Below, in pieces: positions 20,698-28,846 of a stretch of 64,000 nucleotides of DNA. The notes beneath the pieces are model-generated. The model was not told the DNA's origin, ran no database searches, and saw nothing but the letters and a program-made list of their open reading frames with translations. The position numbers were made by a program, and so were the translations under genes. Where the stretch lies: NCBI GenBank assembly GCA_027621295.1, contig JAQCBR010000001.1, positions 42,105-106,104 of the forward strand, in the 5' to 3' direction. This DNA comes from Planctomycetota bacterium (lineage in GTDB: Bacteria; Planctomycetota; UBA1135; UBA2386). Each line of letters begins with the position of its first letter. Within the stretch, counting starts at the first letter, position 1.

Positions 20698-23600
20698 TCA
20701 GCGCGACAGCTGGCGTGCGAAGTGCTCGGCCGAGACGGTCAGGGGGCTCTCGGGATATTGGGACGCGCAGGCTTCCATCAGCGCGCGCGCTTCTTCGTGA
20801 CGCCCGAGCGGCATCAGCGCGAGTCCCCGGTAGTACAGGTGGGCTCCGTCCGGGCGGGTCGCGGCCTGTTCGAGCAGTTCGACGGCCTTCTCGTAGGCGG
20901 CCCGGCGGAGTGCGATCAGCCCGCGCGTCAGCAAGGCGTCCGGAGTCTCGAGCTGTGCTGGGTCGAGGATCTGGTCCTCGACGACCCTCAGGTCGTCCTC
21001 GTGGACGACGCCTTCCCGCGCGGAGAGCTCCACGCAGTCGAGGATGGAAGGGTGGGTGGGGACGTAGTGGTGAATCCACCGGAGGCCGTCGATGGCCTCG
21101 TCCGGCTCACCCTCCTGCGCGATCCAGCGTGCGCGCTGGATCCAGATGGCGATCAGGCTCGGGTCGACGCGGAGTCGCTCGGTCGCCAGGTCGATGGCGG
21201 CCCGGCGGCCCCGGAGTTCGGCGAACCGCTGGAGGGTCGCGAGCAGCATCGAGGTCTCGCCGGGGACGCCTTCGCGCACCGCGCGGAGATGGGTCTCGAG
21301 CAGACTCGCGAGGCTCCGGACGCGGTCGGGGTCGCGGCGATCACCGAGCGGACCGCGCGTCGCAAGGTCGCGGTCGAACAGGAAGTGGGCCGAAACTCCG
21401 ATCGAGCCGTCGAGCGCCATGAAGCGGCGTGCCCTGGACTCGGCGTCCCGCGCCACGGTCGTGGCTCCGGCGTCCGCGGCCGCGAGGCGAGCGTTCGCCA
21501 TCGCGAACGCGAGGGTCGCGAACCGGCGCCGCTGGTCGGACGTCACGTGGGGTTCGACCGCGTCGCAGAGCTGGAGCGCGAGATCCGGGCGGCCAACCGC
21601 GCCGAGGACGGCGATCTGGTCCAGGCTGGTCTCGCCGCCAGCGGGCGACGTGAGCCAGAGCGCGGCCAGTTCCTGCACCGAGCTCGACTCCTCACGGAGG
21701 CGGGCCACCAGCTGCGTCGCACGCTGGCGCGTCGCGTAGGCGACCATGCGAGGCGTCGCGAGTCCGGACTGGAGCAGCGCCGGTTGGGTCAGGCGGGCGA
21801 CGACAGGCGAGTCGGCGTAGCGGAATCCCGTCGGCCCTTCGAGTGCGTCGAGCGCCTCCTCGTAGGCCGGGACGAGCAGCGGTTCGTCGGCGAGCACCGC
21901 ATCGAGCGTCGTCAGCGCCTCGTCGATCCGACCCGCGCGCATCAGCACGCGTGCCAGCAGGATCCGCGCGACGGCGTTCTGGTCGGTGTTCTCGGCCAGC
22001 GACTGCGCCCGACGGATCGCACGCTCCTCGAAACCCTCGGCGTCCAGGAACGCAAGGCAGTCGAGGAGTTCGCTCGGCGCTGCATCCGCGAGGCTGCGGA
22101 ACGGAGCGGGGAGCTTGTCGCTCGGCGCCACCACGGCGGCGAGGGCGAGACCTCCCGCGTCAGCTGGGCGTTCGGCCAGGCGGCGGCGCACCCAGGCAGC
22201 TGCAACACCCTGGCGCCCGAAGCGCGCGAGGAGCGCCGCAGACGTCAGGTCGTTGCCCTCCTGCTCCCAGAAGCTCTCGCTCGCCTCGGTGAAGCGCTCC
22301 CGTTCCAGCTGGAGCAGGGTGATCAGACGACCGGCGACCTGGGAGGACGGGAAAGTCAGGGCGGCGAGGAAGTGGTGCTCGGCGTCGTCGAGGTCGCCGA
22401 GTTCCAGCGCGATCCGGCCGGCGAGCAGGTAGTGCTCTCCCGCACGGAGCTGCGCGTTGTCCTCGTCCTGCAGCAGGGGAGCGAGGAGTTCCTGTGCGTA
22501 GGCGGGCTGGCCCCTCTCGTAGAGCTCGCCCGCGAGCATCGCGAGCCGCGTCGGGTCCTCGCGGTGAAGCCGTGCCGCGCGTGACACGATCTCGCGCACC
22601 TCGGCCGCGTCGGCGACCGTGGTCGCCGTCAGCACGACGTAGCGGTCGAACGCGTCGCTGAAGCCCGCGTCTCCGCTCCGCGCCGCGAGCTCGTTCGCGC
22701 GGAGCAGCGTCTGGCGCGCGCCGCTGAGGTCGCCGCTGTCTTCCTGGATGCGCGCGACCGCGAGCAGTGCGGCCGGGTCGTCGCGGTATCGCCTCTCGAT
22801 GGTGCGTGCGAGGTGACCGGCGAGCGTCGTATCGCCCCGGACCAGCGCGTTCTCGAGGAGAGCGCGCGTCGTGGTCGCATCTTCCTGGCCGGCGAGCAGC
22901 AGGTCGTAGACGAGGTCGTCCGAGTCCTGTCCGAGCTGGCGCCTCGCCTCACGGAGATCGAGGAGCGCGTCGAGGTTGCCGGGGTGATAGGTGAGGATCG
23001 CTTCGGCCGCGCGGCGTGCGCCGTCGGGATCTCCGAGGGCGAGGGCTGCCTGGACCTGGAGCTGACGTGGCCAGCGCGCCCAGTTGAAGCGGTCGGCGGC
23101 CCGGCGCGCGCATGCGGCGGCGATCTTCGGGTGTCCGGCGCGGAGCGCCTCCTCGGCGATCGGCAGCAGCAGGACGTCCGGGACGTCGAGCGGCACTTCG
23201 ATTCCGAGCTCGAGACAGCGTCCGACCTGCGTCGCAGGGCCGCGGCCGGCCTTGTCCAACTGTCCGGCGACCGACCGCGCCTCGAGCTTCAGGTACTCCT
23301 CGTCGTGGTCCGCGACGCGTCGCGCGCTGCGGAGTTCGAGGAGAGCGCCCTCGGGGTCGTCCTGCTCGATGCGGAAACGCGTCTGCTCCAGCGACGGGCG
23401 GGGGTCCTGGGGGTCGAGCCTGGCGAGCGTCTGGTACGCGTACTGGAAGAAGTCGACGCCGAAGTTCCGCTCGGTGGCGATCCGCAGACGGATGTTCATC
23501 ACCTCGATGCGGCGTTGGACCACTTCGGGGCTCTGGGGGAGGTCGGCGAGCGCCTCGTTGTAGGCGGCGAGGTCCCGCATCGCGTCGTAGTCGCGATCCT

Positions 23601-24738
23601 CCTGCTCGGCCAGCGTCGCGCGGCACCACAGCAGGTCGGGCATCAGAGAGACGCGGCCGTCGGCTTCGATCTCCTCCGCCTCTGCGACGCGCTGCCTCAG
23701 GGTCTCGGTCTCTCCGAGTGCTGCGAGCGAACGGGCCTCGGCGAGGAGCAGGCGGGCGAGCGTCTGGTCGAGACGGCCGGCGTCGAGGCTTTCGCGCCAC
23801 GTGCCCGGGGGCAGGAAGCGCTCGCGGACTTCGGTGGCGGCCCGGTGTCGACCGTGCTGGAGGTGGACCTCCGCGAGGTGGGCGGCAGCCAGGGTCACGT
23901 AGACGTGCTCGAACCTCTCCAGGTAGATCTCGGCCAGCCACTGCAGGTCGTCGAACCTCCCTGCCTGGCGCAGCGCGTAGGCGACGCCCGTGTACGCGCC
24001 GACCGGCGAACCGTCGTTCTCCAGCGCGCGCGAGAAGTAGTCGATCGCCTGGGAGACCATCGAGCGGATCTCCTGGAGTTCGGTCTCGAGGCGTCCGCTC
24101 GCAGCGATCTCGGGGCGGACCGTGCGCAGGAGTTCGCTGAAGCGCTCGATCGCGAGGTTCGCGACCGGATCGCGGGAGCTGCGGTAGACCCAGCTGCGGA
24201 TCGACGTGAACGCCTGTTCGGCGCTGATGGGGTCGAACTGGGCCCCGACCTCCACCAGGATTTCGCGGAGTCGGGACTGGTAGATGGCCTGGGACGCTTC
24301 GCCGGCGAGCTCGAGCATCGCCGAGTCGGTGGCGTGCGTGTCGAGGAACGACTGTGCGAGCGTGAGCGCCGGCTCGGGAGCCCCGCTGACGATCGTCCAG
24401 CGGACCTCGTCGCGGACGAGATCCAGGTCTTCCGGGAGACGCTCGCGAAGCCTCTGGATGTCGCGGATCGCGGGAGGGTAGTTGCCGACCGCCAGGAACG
24501 AGTCGATGCGCAGACGCAGCATCTCGATCTGGAGTTCGCGCGGGCTGTCCGCTCCGAGACTCCTCTCCGCGATGTCGAGCAGGCGGATCGCCGCGAGGTG
24601 GTTGCCGCGCGATGCCTCCTCACGCGCGGCGGCGACTTGGGACTCGGGGCCGGACAGTCCCAGCAGCGCGTAGCCGAGCGTCGCGGCGAGGACCAGCAGG
24701 ACGAGCCCGAGGAAGACGGTCAGTGTGCGGCGAAACAT
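20698..24738 (-). CDS. Very large (1346 aa) membrane-anchored tetratricopeptide-repeat protein
   Basis: N-terminal TM MFRRTLTVFLGLVLLVLAATLGYALL; repeated TPR-like helices throughout. Confidence 0.85.
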   Translation of the reverse strand: MFRRTLTVFLGLVLLVLAATLGYALLGLSGPESQVAAAREEASRGNHLAAIRLLDIAERSLGADSPRELQIEMLRLRIDSFLAVGNYPPAIRDIQRLRERLPEDLDLVRDEVRWTIVSGAPEPALTLAQSFLDTHATDSAMLELAGEASQAIYQSRLREILVEVGAQFDPISAEQAFTSIRSWVYRSSRDPVANLAIERFSELLRTVRPEIAASGRLETELQEIRSMVSQAIDYFSRALENDGSPVGAYTGVAYALRQAGRFDDLQWLAEIYLERFEHVYVTLAAAHLAEVHLQHGRHRAATEVRERFLPPGTWRESLDAGRLDQTLARLLLAEARSLAALGETETLRQRVAEAEEIEADGRVSLMPDLLWCRATLAEQEDRDYDAMRDLAAYNEALADLPQSPEVVQRRIEVMNIRLRIATERNFGVDFFQYAYQTLARLDPQDPRPSLEQTRFRIEQDDPEGALLELRSARRVADHDEEYLKLEARSVAGQLDKAGRGPATQVGRCLELGIEVPLDVPDVLLLPIAEEALRAGHPKIAAACARRAADRFNWARWPRQLQVQAALALGDPDGARRAAEAILTYHPGNLDALLDLREARRQLGQDSDDLVYDLLLAGQEDATTTRALLENALVRGDTTLAGHLARTIERRYRDDPAALLAVARIQEDSGDLSGARQTLLRANELAARSGDAGFSDAFDRYVVLTATTVADAAEVREIVSRAARLHREDPTRLAMLAGELYERGQPAYAQELLAPLLQDEDNAQLRAGEHYLLAGRIALELGDLDDAEHHFLAALTFPSSQVAGRLITLLQLERERFTEASESFWEQEGNDLTSAALLARFGRQGVAAAWVRRRLAERPADAGGLALAAVVAPSDKLPAPFRSLADAAPSELLDCLAFLDAEGFEERAIRRAQSLAENTDQNAVARILLARVLMRAGRIDEALTTLDAVLADEPLLVPAYEEALDALEGPTGFRYADSPVVARLTQPALLQSGLATPRMVAYATRQRATQLVARLREESSSVQELAALWLTSPAGGETSLDQIAVLGAVGRPDLALQLCDAVEPHVTSDQRRRFATLAFAMANARLAAADAGATTVARDAESRARRFMALDGSIGVSAHFLFDRDLATRGPLGDRRDPDRVRSLASLLETHLRAVREGVPGETSMLLATLQRFAELRGRRAAIDLATERLRVDPSLIAIWIQRARWIAQEGEPDEAIDGLRWIHHYVPTHPSILDCVELSAREGVVHEDDLRVVEDQILDPAQLETPDALLTRGLIALRRAAYEKAVELLEQAATRPDGAHLYYRGLALMPLGRHEEARALMEACASQYPESPLTVSAEHFARQLSR

Positions 24739-24804
24739 CGACGGCGTGGGATTCTAGTCTCGGGGGCGTCGCGACCGCTCGGGCGGCGTCGGTGTATCGG
24801 TGGA

Positions 24805-26181
24805 TCAGGAGATGCCCAGGCGGCGCATCTTGTTGAACAGCGTGCTCCGGTTGATGCCGAGGCTCTCTGCGGTGCGCTGCCGATTCCCCTCGAAGTGATC
24901 GAGGGCGCGTTGGATCAACATCCGCTCAGGGCCCTCGAGGGCCTGCTTGAGCGGCAGCAGGTGCGCGTCGCCGCCGAGCATCGACATCGGCGTCGGGTCG
25001 TCGGAGTGGTGGACGGGACCATCGAGGTCCGGCGGCAGGTCCGAGACTCCGATCTCGTCGTGTTCGCAGAGCACGACGGCACGCTCGATCACGTTCTCGA
25101 GTTGGCGGACGTTGCCGGGCCATCGGGCCCGCTCGAGGGCGATCATCGCGTCGGGACGGAAGCCGCGGACATCGCGGCGGGTCTCCGCGACGAACCGACG
25201 CAGGAAGTGCTCCGCGAGGAGCCCGACGTCGCCGGGACGAGCCCGGAGCGGCGGGACCTCGACCGAGATCACGTGGATGCGGTAGTAGAGATCCTCCCGG
25301 AAGCGTCCCTCGCGGACCTCGGTGGCGAGGTCGAGGTTCGTCGCCAGCACGACCCGGACGTCGACGGGGATCGTTCGCGACTCGCCGACCCTCTCGACCA
25401 CGCGGTCCTGGAGCACGCGGAGCAGCTTGACCTGGAGGCTCGGGGACGAAGTGCCGATCTCGTCCAGGAAGATCGTTCCGCCGTGCGCCTCCTCGAACTT
25501 GCCGGGTCGGTCGCGGACCGCACCCGTGAACGCGCCGCGCACGTGCCCGAACAGCTCCGACTCGAGCAGGTTCTCCGGCATCGCGCCGCAGTTCACCTCG
25601 ATGAACGGTCCGTCCGCGCGGTCCGACGAGCGGTGGAGCGCGCGGGCGAGCAGCGTCTTGCCGGTGCCCGATTCGCCGGTGATCAGCAACGTCGAGCGGG
25701 TGCCCGCGACCGCGCCGATCGTCTTGAAGATCCTCTGCATGCGCGGATCGGAGGACACGAAGTTGTCGAGCTTGAGCCGGTCGTCGAGCGCGTGCCGGAG
25801 CGTTCGGTTCTCGCGGACCAGGCGACCGTTCTCGAGGGAGCGGCGCACGGCGACGCCCACCTGCTCCTGGGTGAAGGGCTTCGGCAGGAAGTCCGCGGCA
25901 CCGTCGCGGAGCGCGACCACTGCGTCCTCGACGCTGCCGAACGCGGCCACGAGGACGACCGCGGTGTCGCTCCCTCGCTGCCTGAGATGCGCCAGCAGCT
26001 CAGCAGGCGCGAGGCCGGGCAGGTGCGCGTCGGCCACGACCAGGTCGAAGGTCTGGGCCTCCAGCGCGTCCAGCGCCTCGTGCGCGCCGGGAACGGCTCG
26101 GACCGCCGTCTCCCTGAGCCGGCAGTCCTCGAGCATTTCGGCGGTCTCTGGATCCGGATCGATGACAAGGATCGACGGCAT
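24805..26181 (-). CDS. Sigma-54-dependent response regulator (REC-AAA+-Fis), PrsR-like
   Basis: MPSILVIDPDPETAEML, VVADAHLPG, GESGTGKTLLARALHR, GAFTGA, GTIFLDEIG, C-terminal HTH GINRSTLFNKMRRLG. Confidence 0.92.
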   Translation of the reverse strand: MPSILVIDPDPETAEMLEDCRLRETAVRAVPGAHEALDALEAQTFDLVVADAHLPGLAPAELLAHLRQRGSDTAVVLVAAFGSVEDAVVALRDGAADFLPKPFTQEQVGVAVRRSLENGRLVRENRTLRHALDDRLKLDNFVSSDPRMQRIFKTIGAVAGTRSTLLITGESGTGKTLLARALHRSSDRADGPFIEVNCGAMPENLLESELFGHVRGAFTGAVRDRPGKFEEAHGGTIFLDEIGTSSPSLQVKLLRVLQDRVVERVGESRTIPVDVRVVLATNLDLATEVREGRFREDLYYRIHVISVEVPPLRARPGDVGLLAEHFLRRFVAETRRDVRGFRPDAMIALERARWPGNVRQLENVIERAVVLCEHDEIGVSDLPPDLDGPVHHSDDPTPMSMLGGDAHLLPLKQALEGPERMLIQRALDHFEGNRQRTAESLGINRSTLFNKMRRLGIS

Positions 26182-26195
26182 GCGCACTCCTCCGC

Positions 26196-26211
26196 GTCCA
26201 GAAAACTGGAC
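26196..26211. promoter_or_regulatory. Dyad gtccag-aaaa-ctggac 14 bp upstream of regulator start
   Basis: Perfect 6-bp arms, 4-nt centre, direct reading. Confidence 0.4.
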
Positions 26212-26278
26212 CCTCGTCGATATCGGGCGACGGCGCGGCCCAGGTTGAGGAGTTCGGGGCGGACCCCTGGAGGAGCCG

Positions 26279-27322
26279 TCAGTCGGCGGCCCGCGGCAGC
26301 AGCAGATCGAGGAGCACCGTGCCGTCCGGCCGCCTGCGAGCCGTCGCCGCGCCGCCGTGGGCGTGCACGACCGTCTGCGCGAGGAACAGGCTGAGACCGT
26401 GCGGAGTTCCTCGCAGCACGCGCTGCAGGCTGTACGGATCGAACGCCTTCGGCAGCTGCCAGTCGCCGAGTCTGAGTCCTCGCGCCTCGATCCGGATCCT
26501 CGCGCCGTCACCCGGCGTGGCCAACAGGATCGACACCTCCTCGGCGACGGCGGAGAGCGCTGCTCCGACCGCGCAGAACGCGTGGACAGCGGCTCGGAGA
26601 AGGCTCGGATCTCCCTCCACGAACACGTGGTCGAGGTCCGGGGGTGCGAAGATCCGCGCCGCCGGATCGCCGTCCGGCGCCTCGAAGTCCTTCAGCAGCG
26701 GGATCAGATCGACCAGGGTCCCCGGCTCGCGGAGATGCCGGGCGCGCCCGATCGTGCGGATGCGGTCCATCGTCGCGCTGATCCGATCGAGTCCCCGGCG
26801 CGCCGCCGACAGCTGCTCGAGTGCTTCGGGGTCCCGCTCCGGGTCCAGCATCGCCTCGAGGAGCTGGAGGTGGCCGACGGTGAACAGCAGCGGGTTGTTG
26901 ATCTCGTCCGAGATCCCCTTCGACAGGTCGAGGAAGGCCTCGGGGTCGGGGCGACCGTCGCCGGCGTCGGCATGCCCGAGCGCGGCGGCGACCGTGCGGC
27001 GGTCGAAGGGTCGGGTCAGCACCTGGGCCCGGAGACGCTCCGCGAGCGCGGAGAGCTCGAACTCGCGCTCGTTGGGGCCGAGCAGCACGAGTCGGAGGCC
27101 CGGGAGGGCGAGACGCAGCACGCGGAGCGCGCCCACCTCCTCGGGATCGTCGAGCGAGCCGTCGTGGAACAGCGTCTCCGGCGGGTCGTCGAGCGTCTGC
27201 TCGAGCGCGTCGAACAGGCTTCCCGCGACCTCGACGACCGGTCGCTCGGGTCGTGCCTCGAGCAGGCGTGCCAGATCACCCGCTGGGTCGCGGATGACGA
27301 CGATCCTGGCACGTTCGGTCAT
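26279..27322 (-). CDS. Degenerate histidine-kinase-like protein with receiver-like N-terminus
   Basis: DLSKGISDEINNPLLFTVGHLQLLEAML resembles HisKA H-box with H->D; G-box-like GLSLFLAQTVVHAHGG; N-terminal REC-like fold with LTRPFD. Confidence 0.75.
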   Translation of the reverse strand: MTERARIVVIRDPAGDLARLLEARPERPVVEVAGSLFDALEQTLDDPPETLFHDGSLDDPEEVGALRVLRLALPGLRLVLLGPNEREFELSALAERLRAQVLTRPFDRRTVAAALGHADAGDGRPDPEAFLDLSKGISDEINNPLLFTVGHLQLLEAMLDPERDPEALEQLSAARRGLDRISATMDRIRTIGRARHLREPGTLVDLIPLLKDFEAPDGDPAARIFAPPDLDHVFVEGDPSLLRAAVHAFCAVGAALSAVAEEVSILLATPGDGARIRIEARGLRLGDWQLPKAFDPYSLQRVLRGTPHGLSLFLAQTVVHAHGGAATARRRPDGTVLLDLLLPRAAD

Positions 27323-27432
27323 GGGGCGGAGGTTGTCGGAGTGGATACGGTGAGATCGTATGGGGAGCGGCGCGTGATCGGAACCGGTTCCCTGGCAAGG
27401 GCGGGCGGGTGTGTTGCCGATAGGTCCGGAGT

Positions 27433-27741
27433 ATGGACGCGCAGGGCGAGGACCAGTCAGGCGTCGAGGCGGTCGGATCGACCGCGCTCGTGCTGCTCGA
27501 TCGTGAACGCGGGGCGCGGAGGGAGCCGGCCCCGGCGCTGGCGCTGACGCGCCGGGAATGGAAGCTCCTCGCGCCTTCGACCGATCTGGGCGGCCTCCCG
27601 GTGGTGACGTGGCGCACGGTCGCGACCGAGCTCGCGCCGATCCGTCGCATCCACCGACGCCAAGCTCCGCGTGCCCTCCGCAGGCGCGTCTGGTTCGGGC
27701 TGGCCGCGTTCTGCCTGTTCATGCTCGGAATCACCCCGTGA
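27433..27741 (+). CDS. Small hypothetical protein with C-terminal TM segment
   Basis: 102-aa ORF; TAGGTC element 6 nt before ATG; RRRVWFGLAAFCLFMLGITP. Confidence 0.5.
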   Translation: MDAQGEDQSGVEAVGSTALVLLDRERGARREPAPALALTRREWKLLAPSTDLGGLPVVTWRTVATELAPIRRIHRRQAPRALRRRVWFGLAAFCLFMLGITP

Positions 27742-27835
27742 TGCTCGGCGCGAGGCGGCATCGGTGTCCCGGTCGACCGTATCACTCGACCCGGTCGACC
27801 GTCCCGGCCATGCTGCGCTCCCCGAACGACCGCCG

Positions 27836-28846
27836 ATGACCCGGTTCCACGCACCCCGACACAGCCGCACCCAGACTGCCGCGACCGCGCCGCGGGTCAG
27901 CGTCGTCGTGCCGCTGTTCAACGAGGTGCAGAACCTGCTGCGGCTCCACGAATCGCTGTCCTACGCGCTCGGCTCGGCGGCAGCGCGGTTGGGGAGCTAC
28001 GAGATCCTGTTCGTCGACGACGGCAGCGACGACGGAACGCGGGACCTGCTGCGGCGTCTCGCCGCCGACGACCCGCACGTGCGCGCCGTGCTGTTCCGCA
28101 AGAACTGCGGGCAGACCGCAGCGATGTCGGCCGGGTTCGAGATGGCGCAGGGTGAGATCGTTGTCTCGATGGATGGCGACCTGCAGAACGACCCGAGCGA
28201 CATCCCGCGGCTCGTCGAGCGGCTCGAGGACGGGTTCGACATCGTCTGCGGCTGGCGCCGGCACCGGCAGGACAGCTTCGCGACGCGACTCCTGCCGTCG
28301 ATGATCGCCAACCAGCTGATCCGCTGGGCGACCGGGGTGCCGATCCATGACACCGGCTGCTCGCTCAAGGCGTACCGCGCCTGGGTGGTGCGCAACCTGC
28401 ACCTGTACTCGGACATGCACCGGTTCATCGCCGCGCTCGGCGCGGGCCTCGGCGCGCGCATCACCGAGCTGCCGGTGCGTCACCACCCGCGAATCTACGG
28501 CCAGTCGAAGTACGGGCTGGGCCGGATCTTCCGGGTCGTCATCGACCTCGTCGTCATCAAGATGCTGATCCAGTTCGCGGCCCATCCGATCCGATGGTTC
28601 GGGATGTTGGCCGCGCCGCTGTTCCTGATCTTCGTGGCTCTGCTCGGGGTCGGCTTCCTGAAGTTCGAAGAGGGCAGACTCGGTCTGCTCTGGAACTACA
28701 ACAACTTCTACGTCGCGGGAGCCGCGGTGGCTGCGCTGTTCGGATTCAACGTCTTCCTGCTCGGCTTCCTCGCGGAGCTCCAGCTCAAGGCCTCGCGCTT
28801 CTTCCGGCGACGCATCGCGATCACCGCGACGGAGGCGGCGCGCTGA
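27836..28846 (+). CDS. Glycosyltransferase family 2 (dolichol-phosphate-mannose-synthase/ArnC-like) with C-terminal TMs
   Basis: VSVVVPLFNEVQNLLRLHESL, ILFVDDGSDDGT, VVSMDGDLQNDPSDIP, HDTGCSLKAYR. Confidence 0.93.
   Translation: MTRFHAPRHSRTQTAATAPRVSVVVPLFNEVQNLLRLHESLSYALGSAAARLGSYEILFVDDGSDDGTRDLLRRLAADDPHVRAVLFRKNCGQTAAMSAGFEMAQGEIVVSMDGDLQNDPSDIPRLVERLEDGFDIVCGWRRHRQDSFATRLLPSMIANQLIRWATGVPIHDTGCSLKAYRAWVVRNLHLYSDMHRFIAALGAGLGARITELPVRHHPRIYGQSKYGLGRIFRVVIDLVVIKMLIQFAAHPIRWFGMLAAPLFLIFVALLGVGFLKFEEGRLGLLWNYNNFYVAGAAVAALFGFNVFLLGFLAELQLKASRFFRRRIAITATEAAR

Noticed and set aside
20119-22584. 821-aa plus-strand ORF
   Set aside because: Overlaps the deacetylase out of frame and then runs antisense to the TPR gene; no family features.
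22813-26394. 1193-aa plus-strand ORF
   Set aside because: Antisense to the TPR gene and the sigma-54 regulator, both with clear domains; low-complexity Arg/Glu/Val-rich composition is a high-GC shadow ORF.
27391-27418. Possible sigma-54 promoter (tggcaa...ttgcc)
   Set aside because: Spacing between the TGGC-like and TTGC-like parts is far longer than the required -24/-12 geometry.
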